Positions 1-7,591 of a stretch of DNA of 64,000 bases are shown here, in pieces. How positions within the stretch are numbered: position 1 is the stretch's first letter; each line of letters begins with the position of its first letter. The stretch comes from JBBSEX01 sp038239345 (lineage in GTDB: Bacteria > Acidobacteriota > Terriglobia > Bryobacterales > Bryobacteraceae), in assembly GCA_038239345.1 (NCBI GenBank), contig JBBSEX010000013.1, positions 1 through 64,000 on the forward strand, read 5' to 3'. The notes under the pieces were generated by a model that was not told where the DNA came from, did no database searches, and saw nothing but the letters and a program-made list of their open reading frames with translations. The translations under genes were made by a program, and so were the position numbers.

Positions 1-246
1 AGCGAACATCCAGATTTCGAGATTATGGCGCCAGTACTTTTTTCCCTCGTCTGTTTCCGTTACAAAGGAAGCGACGGGCAAAACCGGGAAATTCTGGATA
101 GGGTAAATACGTCGGGCGAAGCCTTACTGTCCCCCGACATTCTCAACGGAAAATCGACTATTCGCCTGGCAATCGGCAATATTAAGACCACGCAAGAAGA
201 CGTCGATCGTGCATGGGAAGCGGTGCTGCGGGCTAGGCCGGAATGA
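1..246 (+). CDS. PLP-dependent decarboxylase, C-terminal fragment
   Basis: Only the last 81 residues are inside the window; the frame is open from base 1 and the gene starts upstream. The tail (SLVCFRYKG, then LNGK, IRLAIGN, TT, DV and W) is the conserved end of group II pyridoxal-phosphate decarboxylases, the family of aromatic-amino-acid and glutamate/tyrosine decarboxylases. The lysine that binds PLP lies outside the window, so the substrate cannot be judged. The gene converges on the amidoligase operon and its last 14 bases overlap the end of that operon. An amine-producing enzyme next to amide-forming ligases is suggestive but could be chance. Confidence 0.85.
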   Translation, partial: SEHPDFEIMAPVLFSLVCFRYKGSDGQNREILDRVNTSGEALLSPDILNGKSTIRLAIGNIKTTQEDVDRAWEAVLRARPE

Positions 247-1399
247 ATCCAGCCGATGCGCCAATCCAAGACATATCGCGATTATGATCGACGCCCATCA
301 TCTTGCCGCGGCCCATTCGGATGATAGTCGTTACTGCTTTCGGCTCATCGAGCCAGATGTACATAATACGCACTTCGGCTTGTGTCGGGCCTTCGGGCGT
401 GGCAATCACCGGCTCAAACTTCACACGCTCCTGCAATATGTATTGCGAGCGGTCGATGACCGCGGCGACGTCAGCCGCCGTTGGCCCGACAATCACGCCC
501 AGTCCGGCAAACGAGTACAGCGGCTTCAGCACATAGTTTTCCAAATCGGCTGGGATAGATTCCATCTTGTCGAGGAAGTGAGTCTTGGGGACGCTGGAAT
601 GATCGAGATAAGGAAGAGAAAACTTGCTGATTCGAAAATACCAGTTAGGATGGCCGGCCCACTCGACGTCGAGTTCATCACGGAAATCAAAAGCAGGCTG
701 GACATTTTTGCGTAGAACTTCATCAACAATCGTCCGGTTATAGATCCGCTCGATCGGAATCAGTTTGCCGTCGCGGCGATAAAAGAGATTCTTGCCGTCT
801 TTGACAAGCTGGGTAATATCGACAGCGCGCACGCCTAACAACTTCTCCGTCAGTAGAAAATCGGGTAGAGTTTTTTGCTGTTCGGGCTCAATTTCCAGCA
901 GCACGACATTCACCGGATCATGCGCCCCCACGATCGCTTCACGAAGAAGTTTTGCATACGACGCGTGATTCAATCCACCGAGAAACGCCGTCAAGCTCGC
1001 GTCAACGCCGTAGGCATTGCGGTAAGTGTCGGCCAAATACGGCTGGTAGGCGTAAAGCGATGGGAACCCTTGAATCTCTACAAGCTTGGGCTCATTGTTC
1101 GCCGCGATGCCGAAATCCGCTTGCAGAAATAATGGATGCGCGTCCTCATTCGGGACATGAAAGGCGGGAGGGATCGTCGCGTCGGAAAGCTTTCGATAAG
1201 CGGGCTGCATCAACTGTTCAATCAGTTCCCGCCCATAACGCGCCATCTTTTCCAGCAGTGCCCGCGGAAAGAAGCAAGGAGTTTCGCAGTTACGAAACGT
1301 CACGTGTGTTCCGCAACCGGCATCCAGGTTGGCGAGAAAGTCTGCATACTTTTCCGGCGTGAATTCCCGATTAAACCGTTCGCGCAGTTCGGGGATCAT
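233..1399 (-). CDS. Divergent ATP-grasp ligase-like protein
   Basis: A 388-residue protein and the last gene of the amidoligase operon. The segment around residues 291-302 (LKPLYSFAGLGV), followed by YILQE and an acidic/Arg stretch (QAEVRIMYIW), resembles the nucleotide-binding half of ATP-grasp enzymes. The N-terminal half carries an unusual conserved-looking block, VEIQGFPSLYAYQ (107-119), that is not seen in RimK or D-Ala-D-Ala ligase. Family logic suggests ATP-dependent acyl-phosphate formation and amide ligation, but the substrate is unknown. The ATG at 1399 lies 4 bases after the upstream stop and has no clear Shine-Dalgarno, so translational coupling is likely. Assignment to the ATP-grasp fold is moderate; the reading frame itself is secure. 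Confidence 0.75.
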   Translation of the reverse strand: MIPELRERFNREFTPEKYADFLANLDAGCGTHVTFRNCETPCFFPRALLEKMARYGRELIEQLMQPAYRKLSDATIPPAFHVPNEDAHPLFLQADFGIAANNEPKLVEIQGFPSLYAYQPYLADTYRNAYGVDASLTAFLGGLNHASYAKLLREAIVGAHDPVNVVLLEIEPEQQKTLPDFLLTEKLLGVRAVDITQLVKDGKNLFYRRDGKLIPIERIYNRTIVDEVLRKNVQPAFDFRDELDVEWAGHPNWYFRISKFSLPYLDHSSVPKTHFLDKMESIPADLENYVLKPLYSFAGLGVIVGPTAADVAAVIDRSQYILQERVKFEPVIATPEGPTQAEVRIMYIWLDEPKAVTTIIRMGRGKMMGVDHNRDMSWIGASAGFIPA

Positions 1400-1403
1400 C
1401 GGA

Positions 1404-2432
1404 TCAGATTAAAAACTTGCCGGCGCGCATAATCTGCTGCTGATCGGCCCAGATATCGAAGTCCCGTCCCACAACGTCAATGTGGGTTTCAGAATGCCAA
1501 TCGGCTCCCGTGTGCGCGCCGTAAGGGTTCCCAAAGGCAATATGGATACCGGGAATCTTCTCATCCTGCAGAATATTTCCGACCACTTCGCCCAACGCAA
1601 GATTTGTGCCGATAGCGAACTCGCCCACACGATCGCTATTCTCATCCGTGTGGCAGTACTTCCAGAACTCATCCTCTAATGCCCGATTCTCACTGTGCGC
1701 TTCCGTCAATCGGTTCCCCTTGATCTGGATCGTCAAAGGCCGGTCTTTCAAACTTCCATACTTCGCGCAGAGATAATCGCCGACGACACCGTCAATCACA
1801 AAAGTCCCGTTTACTTCGCCGGGCGTGGTGAAGATTTCTCCGCCCGGAAGATTCCCCCACTTGTGGGGCGAGATGATGCCGCTGGTCTTCAACCACTTGT
1901 AATTCTTATTCATAGTGGCTGTTATATCGGTACCAGCCGCCGTTCTAGCAAGGATGACATCCACCTTGGTAACAATGTCCATCACCTTGGCACTGAGAAC
2001 ATCCACGGCGAGAAAATCGGCGCGCATCCCTTCCAACATGATGCGCTTTTCAATATTCACCATGTGGGCATGGCGCATGTGGCGGCGGTTCACGACCTCG
2101 GTCATCTGCATCCGCGTCTTTAGCTCGTTTTGCTGGGCCTGCACCGCGAAGATACTAACTTGGCTCGACTCCATATCGTTCAGAATCACCTGCGGCATGT
2201 TCTGCAAGGGTCGCGGAGCGCATTCCTCCAGGACAAACGGATTATATGTGATGTTTCGCGCTTCCAGCTCCGCGACGATGCTGGCCGCTATTTCACTGCA
2301 AGCCTCATCCGTGATCAGCGTCACTTTCTCATCGGGCTGGATCCTGAGACAAACGTTTACCGCGTTACGCGCACCGGGGGTGAGTTCCGGATCGAATGGC
2401 ATCGATCGCAAATCAGTTGTCACGGGAGTCAA
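1404..2432 (-). CDS. M29-type aminopeptidase-like metallopeptidase
   Basis: A 342-residue protein resembling thermophilic aminopeptidases of family M29 (AmpS/PepS). It shows the family's NLPGGEIFTTP block near the middle, then GEFAIGTN, HIAFGNPYG and a His/Asp-rich WHSETHIDVV near the end. In M29 enzymes these Glu, His and Asp residues hold two metal ions that activate water. In this operon it may trim or hydrolyse the peptide made by the ligases, or may have been recruited to another amide substrate. The start is a TTG that overlaps the upstream TGA (TTGA), with a GGAG seven bases before it, so it is translationally coupled to the YbdK-like gene. Confidence 0.82.
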   Translation of the reverse strand: MTPVTTDLRSMPFDPELTPGARNAVNVCLRIQPDEKVTLITDEACSEIAASIVAELEARNITYNPFVLEECAPRPLQNMPQVILNDMESSQVSIFAVQAQQNELKTRMQMTEVVNRRHMRHAHMVNIEKRIMLEGMRADFLAVDVLSAKVMDIVTKVDVILARTAAGTDITATMNKNYKWLKTSGIISPHKWGNLPGGEIFTTPGEVNGTFVIDGVVGDYLCAKYGSLKDRPLTIQIKGNRLTEAHSENRALEDEFWKYCHTDENSDRVGEFAIGTNLALGEVVGNILQDEKIPGIHIAFGNPYGAHTGADWHSETHIDVVGRDFDIWADQQQIMRAGKFLI

Positions 2433-3562
2433 CTCCCCGCTCCGTGAACAGCCGTCTCCTCAACGGATATTTCCGTCTCGGATATAATATAATCCACCAC
2501 TTTGATCAAGTCTCCTGTTTCTCGAAAGACACGCAACTGCCGGTCCGCGCCGCTTCCATTTTCCAGCATCTGGTGAATATAGTTCACTTCATCGCGAGAT
2601 CCCAGCTCATCCACAACGTCATCTATCAGGTTTAGATACTCATCCATCAACGAACGGAGCGGAACTTCTATCTTCTTCCCAAAATCAATCAACTTCCCAT
2701 CCAGCCCATAGCGTGCGGCCCGCCACTTGTTCTCCATAATCAGCGCCCGCCGATATAAGCGGAAGCCCTGATTGGCTTCGTATAGCTTATACAGTTTGGC
2801 CACCGTTGCCTGAATCAGCGCGGCAATCGCAATGGTTTCATCCAGGCGCATCGGCATGTCACAGATCCTGAACTCGAGCGTGGGGAAGTATGGATGCGGC
2901 CGAATATCCCACCAAATTTTCTTGGCGTTGTCGATGCAGTTCGTCTCTATCAGGAGGTTAATGAAGTTGTCGTATTCGCCCCAGCTTTGAAAATAGTCGG
3001 GGATGTTTGTTCGCGGGAATTTGTCGAAAACTTTGCAGCGGTATGACTTCAGACCGGTATCCATGCCGATCCAGAATGGTGAGTTCGTCGACAACGCCAG
3101 GATATGCGGCAGAAAGTAGCGTGCGGCGTTCATCAGGTGAATGCGGGCTTCACGATCCTCGACGCCGATGTGAACGTGCAGACCGAAGATCAGATTTCCC
3201 CGGGCAACCACTTTCAGATCTTCTACGATAGTGTGATATCGCTCGTCGGGATAAATTTCCTGCTTGCGCCAGTCCGCAAATGGATGGGTACCAGCCGCGG
3301 CTACACGGAGGTTATTTTCCCGGGCCAGACGAATGATATCGCGGCGCAAGCCACCAATCTCGACCTTCGCTTCTTTGATGTTGTTGCAAACGCCCGTGCC
3401 GACTTCGACAACGGACTGGTGCATCTCCGCCTTTACTTGTTCCTTGAGAAGGGTTTTTCCTTTCTCAATGATTTCGGCGTCAATGTGCGAGCGCAGATCC
3501 CGTGTTTCCGGATCAATCGTTTGATACTCTTCTTCGATACCGATGGTGAAGCTGGGTCGCAT
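2429..3562 (-). CDS. Carboxylate-amine ligase, GCS2/YbdK family
   Basis: A 377-residue member of the glutamate-cysteine ligase type 2 family (COG2170). The GIEEEY motif lies at residues 8-13, GTHPF at 91-95 and the metal/ATP-binding GLHVHIG at 127-133; later ICDMPMRLDE matches the family. These enzymes activate a carboxylate with ATP and join it to an amine; YbdK itself has weak glutamate-cysteine ligase activity. The frame can be extended to a TTG at 3586, but an ATG at 3562 sits nine bases behind GAGGAG and places GIEEE where the family expects it, so I use 3562. It lies between an ATP-grasp ligase and an M29-like peptidase, which argues for a dedicated peptide/amide pathway rather than glutathione synthesis. 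Confidence 0.92.
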   Translation of the reverse strand: MRPSFTIGIEEEYQTIDPETRDLRSHIDAEIIEKGKTLLKEQVKAEMHQSVVEVGTGVCNNIKEAKVEIGGLRRDIIRLARENNLRVAAAGTHPFADWRKQEIYPDERYHTIVEDLKVVARGNLIFGLHVHIGVEDREARIHLMNAARYFLPHILALSTNSPFWIGMDTGLKSYRCKVFDKFPRTNIPDYFQSWGEYDNFINLLIETNCIDNAKKIWWDIRPHPYFPTLEFRICDMPMRLDETIAIAALIQATVAKLYKLYEANQGFRLYRRALIMENKWRAARYGLDGKLIDFGKKIEVPLRSLMDEYLNLIDDVVDELGSRDEVNYIHQMLENGSGADRQLRVFRETGDLIKVVDYIISETEISVEETAVHGAGS

Positions 3563-3571
3563 TCGATCGAG

Positions 3572-3577
3572 CTCCTC
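3572..3577 (-). promoter_or_regulatory. Ribosome binding site of the YbdK-like gene
   Basis: GAGGAG on the minus strand, nine bases before the ATG at 3562. It favours that ATG over the in-frame TTG at 3586. Confidence 0.7.
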
Positions 3578-3594
3578 TACTCTCAAAAGACCAT

Positions 3595-4578
3595 TTACTT
3601 CTTGGCTAATTGATTGACGCCGGCGGCAGCAGTCTTGTGTCCAAACTCCTGACCGTTAAGAAAACTCTGCCAGCGCATTTCCACGGGCTGCGATTCTTTC
3701 AACGCTTCAACGACAGCATAATGCGCCACCGCATTCACGATCCATTCGAAGTTCTCCATTCCGACCGACTGCACGTCCGCATCCGGCGCTGGATTCAAAA
3801 AATCGATCGCATACGGAATGCCGTCTTCTACCGCGAACTCCACCGTATTCAGGTCATAACCCAAGGTACGGCAGATGGTTAGGCAGTCTTCCACCACCCG
3901 CTTGTACATCGCCGGATCGATTGGCGGCCCATCCAGCACATACCGCTCATGATGCGGCCGGCGAGGATCATAACGCATCACATGCACTTTTTCCTGCCCT
4001 ACGACGTAGCAGCGGAAATAGTCGTCGAACTCGACGCCTTTCTGCAAAGTCATGCATAGATCGCCCGTTTCGTCGTAGGCCTTGAAAAGTTCCTCGGGGT
4101 TGTGAACCTTGTACACGGATTTCCAACCGCCGCCGCTATACGGCTTGAGGAATGCCGGAAATCCGACGTAATCGAAGATCTCTTGCCAATTGAGCGGGTA
4201 CAGCAAATTGCGCATGGATCGATCGTTCGTCCCTGGCGGATAAGCCTTGTGCGGCAGAACCACGGTGCGCGGAATGGCGATCCCCAATTTCGAAGCCAAC
4301 GCATAATTGAAGAATTTATCGTCGGCACCCCACCAGAACGGGTTGTTGATTACTTTGGTGCCGGAGAGAGCGGCGTTCTTCAGATACGCCCGATAAAAAG
4401 GAATGTCGTGTGAGATGCGATCGACGATCACGGCATAACCGCTCGGCTCGGCCATCTTGATTCCGCCGATTCGAATGTGTTCCGCTATCACACCCTCGAC
4501 ATTCAGTGAGTTGATCTTGTCCACCAAGGCGGGCGGGAATGTCGTTTCCATCCCATACACGATACCGATCTTCTTCAC
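3595..4578 (-). CDS. RimK-like ATP-grasp ligase
   Basis: A 327-residue ATP-grasp protein. It begins VKKIGIVYGME like D-Ala-D-Ala ligase/RimK relatives, carries FPAFLKPYSGGGWKSVYKV in the central ATP-binding domain and ends with the Mg-binding face AIDFLNPAPDADVQS, where the Asp and Asn hold metal. Such enzymes phosphorylate a carboxylate and couple it to an amino group. A GTG at 4602 is open in frame, but a strong GGAGGT sits six bases before the GTG at 4578, which I take as the start. It lies 30 bases after the esterase gene and 32 before the YbdK-like gene in the same operon. The substrate is not readable from sequence. Confidence 0.88.
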   Translation of the reverse strand: MKKIGIVYGMETTFPPALVDKINSLNVEGVIAEHIRIGGIKMAEPSGYAVIVDRISHDIPFYRAYLKNAALSGTKVINNPFWWGADDKFFNYALASKLGIAIPRTVVLPHKAYPPGTNDRSMRNLLYPLNWQEIFDYVGFPAFLKPYSGGGWKSVYKVHNPEELFKAYDETGDLCMTLQKGVEFDDYFRCYVVGQEKVHVMRYDPRRPHHERYVLDGPPIDPAMYKRVVEDCLTICRTLGYDLNTVEFAVEDGIPYAIDFLNPAPDADVQSVGMENFEWIVNAVAHYAVVEALKESQPVEMRWQSFLNGQEFGHKTAAAGVNQLAKK

Positions 4579-4584
4579 TCCAAG

Positions 4585-4590
4585 ACCTCC
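4585..4590 (-). promoter_or_regulatory. Ribosome binding site of the ATP-grasp gene
   Basis: Perfect GGAGGT on the minus strand, six bases before GTG 4578. It lies inside the longer reading frame from 4602 and decides against that longer start. Confidence 0.75.
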
Positions 4591-4608
4591 GCAAGTCTTC
4601 ACAAAAAG

Positions 4609-5319
4609 CTAGAAAAATTTTACCGCCATCCGTTGCCACAACGGCCAATCGTGTTTTATGTTCCCCTCCCAAACGTCCAGCCAGTGGGGAATCGATTTGT
4701 CATTCATAATCTTCGATAGCCGTTGATTCTCGCCTAAACAAATATCCCAATCGCCCGCGCCGAGCACGATACGCATTCGCCGGTAACGGTCTAGATACCA
4801 TGAATCGGTCATGCCGCTAAGAAAATCTGGGGGACAGTTGAAATAGCAATTCTGATCGTAATATCCATCTAAAAACTGATGAATATCATACGCCCCGCTC
4901 ATACTGATGCAATCCGTGACCACATCGGGGTAGCGCAAAGCGAAGTTCATGCAGTGATATCCGCCGAAGCTGCAACCTGTCGTAGCCACTCGCCATGAAC
5001 TATTTCTAGAGCGTATCAAGGGCAGCACTTCATGCAGCAAATACTCCTCGTATTGCATATGGCGTTGCACACGATAGTAGGGATGCGCGGAGCGGTTATA
5101 CCAGCTCTCCAGATCGACTCCGTCGACGCAATAGAGCTGCACATTTCCGCGATCCAATTGCTGCGATACCGCCTGCACCATACCACGATCTTCATATTCA
5201 AAGAACCGCCCCATCGAGGTCGGAAAAACGATTACCGGAAGGCCGGCATGTCCGAACACCAGCAAATCCATATGCCGGTTTAGGCGAGAACTATACCAAT
5301 TATGATATTCGCGATTCAT
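4609..5319 (-). CDS. Esterase-family alpha/beta hydrolase
   Basis: A 236-residue protein of the putative esterase group (esterase D/antigen 85 fold). The nucleophile elbow is GCSFGG (Ser near residue 117), followed by the helix start YHCMNFALRYPD; a late Asp (GAGDWDICLGEN) and His (NIKHDWPLWQ) complete a plausible triad. No signal peptide is seen, so it should be cytosolic. It is the first structural gene of the amidoligase operon, 55 bases after the LytTR regulator. A hydrolase beside ligases could release, transfer or degrade an acyl or peptidyl intermediate; the actual substrate is unknown. Confidence 0.85.
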   Translation of the reverse strand: MNREYHNWYSSRLNRHMDLLVFGHAGLPVIVFPTSMGRFFEYEDRGMVQAVSQQLDRGNVQLYCVDGVDLESWYNRSAHPYYRVQRHMQYEEYLLHEVLPLIRSRNSSWRVATTGCSFGGYHCMNFALRYPDVVTDCISMSGAYDIHQFLDGYYDQNCYFNCPPDFLSGMTDSWYLDRYRRMRIVLGAGDWDICLGENQRLSKIMNDKSIPHWLDVWEGNIKHDWPLWQRMAVKFF

Positions 5320-5374
5320 TTGACTGTCTGCGTTGTAAGAACTTCCGCGCGCGGGGTGCGATGGCCACCACGGA

Positions 5375-6154
5375 CTATAGTTTTAACAAACTTCGCAGCT
5401 TCTTTGTCTGAACGCGGCTGACGGGAATTTCCGATTGCTTTTTGTCATCCATGCGGAGTTGGTAACTGGACTTGAACCACGGGACCACTTCCTTGATGCG
5501 ATTAATATTGACGAGAAACGAGCGGTGAACCCGCCAGAAAGTATCCGGATCGAGATTCGACTGAAGCTCTTCGATGGTGCGGTAATTGGATTGGCCTTCA
5601 ATATTCGCCCCGACCACCGTAATCAGTCCATCGTCGATGGTGGCGTAGACAATGTCCTGCGCATCGATAATAAAATTGCGATTGCCGCTCTTCACTAATA
5701 GCTTGGTGCGCTGCAGCGTGGGACGGGGAACGTTGACAGCCTCGGCCTGAACACTTCGATTCTTCTCCGCAAGCACCCGCCGCGTGCGCTCTATCGACTC
5801 GCCAAGACGATCCTTCTCAATGGGCTTGAGTAGATAATCCATGGCCTCCAGACGGAACGCTTCCACCGCATACTGATCGAATGCCGTGGCGAAAATGAAA
5901 TGCGGGAGGGGGATATCTTTCTCGCGCAGCTTACGGATTACGCCAAGGCCATCCAGCCCCGGCATCTGGACATCCATGAAGACCAGATCGGGTTCTACGT
6001 CTTCGATAATTTGCAGGGCTTCCAGACCGTTTTTGGCCGTCGCGAGTATTTCGATGTCGGTGAAGTCCTTGAGAAGATAACTGAGCTCGTCGCAAGCTAA
6101 TTGTTCGTCGTCCACCACGATTGTAGTGATGGAATTCGTCGCGCGACTTAGCAT
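5375..6154 (-). CDS. LytTR-family response regulator
   Basis: A 259-residue two-domain regulator. Residues about 8-125 form a CheY-like receiver with the acidic pair VVDDE, the phospho-acceptor Asp in LVFMDVQMPG, and the late Thr/Ala and Lys (FATAFD, LLKPIEKDR). Residues about 155-259 are a LytTR DNA-binding domain (LVKSGNRNFIIDAQDI, WRVHRSFLVNINRI). These regulators usually bind pairs of imperfect direct repeats and respond to a LytS-type sensor kinase, but no kinase lies in this window. It is followed after 55 bases by the amidoligase operon and is divergent from inositol phosphate synthase, so either could be a target. Confidence 0.93.
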   Translation of the reverse strand: MLSRATNSITTIVVDDEQLACDELSYLLKDFTDIEILATAKNGLEALQIIEDVEPDLVFMDVQMPGLDGLGVIRKLREKDIPLPHFIFATAFDQYAVEAFRLEAMDYLLKPIEKDRLGESIERTRRVLAEKNRSVQAEAVNVPRPTLQRTKLLVKSGNRNFIIDAQDIVYATIDDGLITVVGANIEGQSNYRTIEELQSNLDPDTFWRVHRSFLVNINRIKEVVPWFKSSYQLRMDDKKQSEIPVSRVQTKKLRSLLKL

Positions 6155-6163
6155 GAAATGTTA

Positions 6164-6200
6164 GTATATCGTAGGTCAGGGTCGTCCTGCCGCGATATAC
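6164..6200. promoter_or_regulatory. Dyad in the divergent LytTR / inositol synthase spacer
   Basis: GTATATCG (6164-6171) and CGATATAC (6193-6200) form a perfect 8-base inverted repeat. Nested inside it, CAGG (6177-6180) and CCTG (6186-6189) form a second, nearly concentric pair. It fills most of the 70-base spacer between the divergent starts at 6154 and 6225. It could be an operator for a dimeric regulator or a hairpin in one of the leaders. The dyad symmetry is visible; the role is inferred. Confidence 0.45.
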
Positions 6201-6224
6201 GAAATACAACAAGGAGTCTTCTGT

Positions 6225-7544
6225 TTGTCGAAGCCAGAGAACGTTCGCATTGCGCCCGCTGAGGGAAAATTGGGTGTCTTGATCCCCGGAATCGGCGCGG
6301 TGTCCACTACGTTCATCGCCGGTGTCGAAGCCATCAAACTGGGGCTCGCCGAACCCGTGGGTTCGCTCACGCAACTCGCCACAATCCGACTAGGGAAGCG
6401 AACTGACGCGCGGACACCAAGAATCAAAGATTTCGTTCCGCTGGCTGGCTTGCATGATCTGGTCTTTGGCGGGTGGGACATTTACGAAGACAACGCCTTT
6501 CAGGCCGCTGAAAATGCGAAGGTGTTGGATAAGCCGCTTTTGGATCAGTTGAAAGAACCGCTCTCCGCTATCAAGCCGATGAAGGCGGTGTTCGATCAGG
6601 AATTCGTTCGCCGTATCAATGGACCGAACGTTAAGCAGGGCGGGTCCAAAATGGATAAAGCGGAAGCCCTGATGCAGGACATAAAAGATTTTAAAGAGTC
6701 CACCGGCGTGGCGCGTCTGGTAATGATCTGGTGTGGATCAACTGAAGTATTTCATCGGGCGGCGGCTTGCCATCAGTCTCTGGAAGCGTTCGAAGCCGGT
6801 CTTCGCAGCGACGATCCGGAGATCGCTCCCAGCCAAATCTACGCCTATGCCGCTTTAAAGATGGGGGTGCCCTATGCCAACGGTGCACCGAATTTGACTA
6901 CGGATCTTCCGGTCATGATTGAGCTGGCGCGCGAACGTCAGGTGCCCATCTGTGGGAAAGATTTTAAAACCGGCCAGACGTTTATGAAGACGCTGCTGGC
7001 TCCTGGTTTTAAGGCGCGCATGCTCGGCATCTCTGGATGGTTCTCCACGAATATTCTGGGGAATCGAGACGGCGAAGTGCTGGAAGATCCGGGTTCATTC
7101 AAGACCAAGGAAGAGACAAAACTCTCCGTGCTGCAACAGATTTTACAGCCGGAACTTTATCCGCATCTATACAAGGATCTGTATCATGCGGTGCGAATCA
7201 ACTATTATCCGCCGCGCGGCGATTCCAAGGAAGGGTGGGATAACATCGACATCTTCGGATGGCTAAATTATCCGATGCAAATCAAAATCGATTTCCTTTG
7301 CCGCGATTCTATTCTTGCCGCTCCACTAGTGCTTGATCTCGTGCTCTTCATGGACCTTGCCCAACGCTCGGGAATGAAGGGAATTCAAGAGTGGCTTTCG
7401 TTCTACTTCAAGGCGCCAATGACGGCCCCTGGCTTGTATCCCGAGCATGATATCTTCATTCAGTTGATGAAGCTGAAGAACACCTTGCGCTGGATGAAGG
7501 GTGAGGACCTGATCACGCATTTGGGCCTTGAGTATTACGACTAA
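6225..7544 (+). CDS. myo-Inositol-1-phosphate synthase
   Basis: A 439-residue protein that converts glucose 6-phosphate to inositol 3-phosphate using NAD, the first step to inositol lipids and inositol-derived solutes. An N-terminal Rossmann-like GVLIPGIGAVSTTFIAG, a central IWCGSTEV and PNLTTDLP, and the catalytic region GKDFKTGQT followed by GWFSTNILGNRDG fit the bacterial/archaeal branch of the family. The start is a TTG at 6225, eight bases after AAGGAG (6211-6216); no better ATG precedes the Rossmann motif. It is divergent from the LytTR regulator across a dyad-bearing spacer and followed 47 bases later by an SDR epimerase. Confidence 0.95.
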   Translation: MSKPENVRIAPAEGKLGVLIPGIGAVSTTFIAGVEAIKLGLAEPVGSLTQLATIRLGKRTDARTPRIKDFVPLAGLHDLVFGGWDIYEDNAFQAAENAKVLDKPLLDQLKEPLSAIKPMKAVFDQEFVRRINGPNVKQGGSKMDKAEALMQDIKDFKESTGVARLVMIWCGSTEVFHRAAACHQSLEAFEAGLRSDDPEIAPSQIYAYAALKMGVPYANGAPNLTTDLPVMIELARERQVPICGKDFKTGQTFMKTLLAPGFKARMLGISGWFSTNILGNRDGEVLEDPGSFKTKEETKLSVLQQILQPELYPHLYKDLYHAVRINYYPPRGDSKEGWDNIDIFGWLNYPMQIKIDFLCRDSILAAPLVLDLVLFMDLAQRSGMKGIQEWLSFYFKAPMTAPGLYPEHDIFIQLMKLKNTLRWMKGEDLITHLGLEYYD

Positions 7545-7591
7545 CTAAACTGAGGAAGGGGTGGTATGCCGCCACCCTGCTATCGCGCTCT

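Noticed and set aside
4579..4602. Longer start of the RimK-like gene at GTG 4602
   Set aside because: The strong GGAGGT at 4585-4590 lies inside that extension and points to GTG 4578.
7559..7577. GGGTGG/CCACCC hairpin between the inositol synthase and SDR genes as a terminator
   Set aside because: No T-run follows, so termination is unlikely; it may be chance or a weak leader structure.
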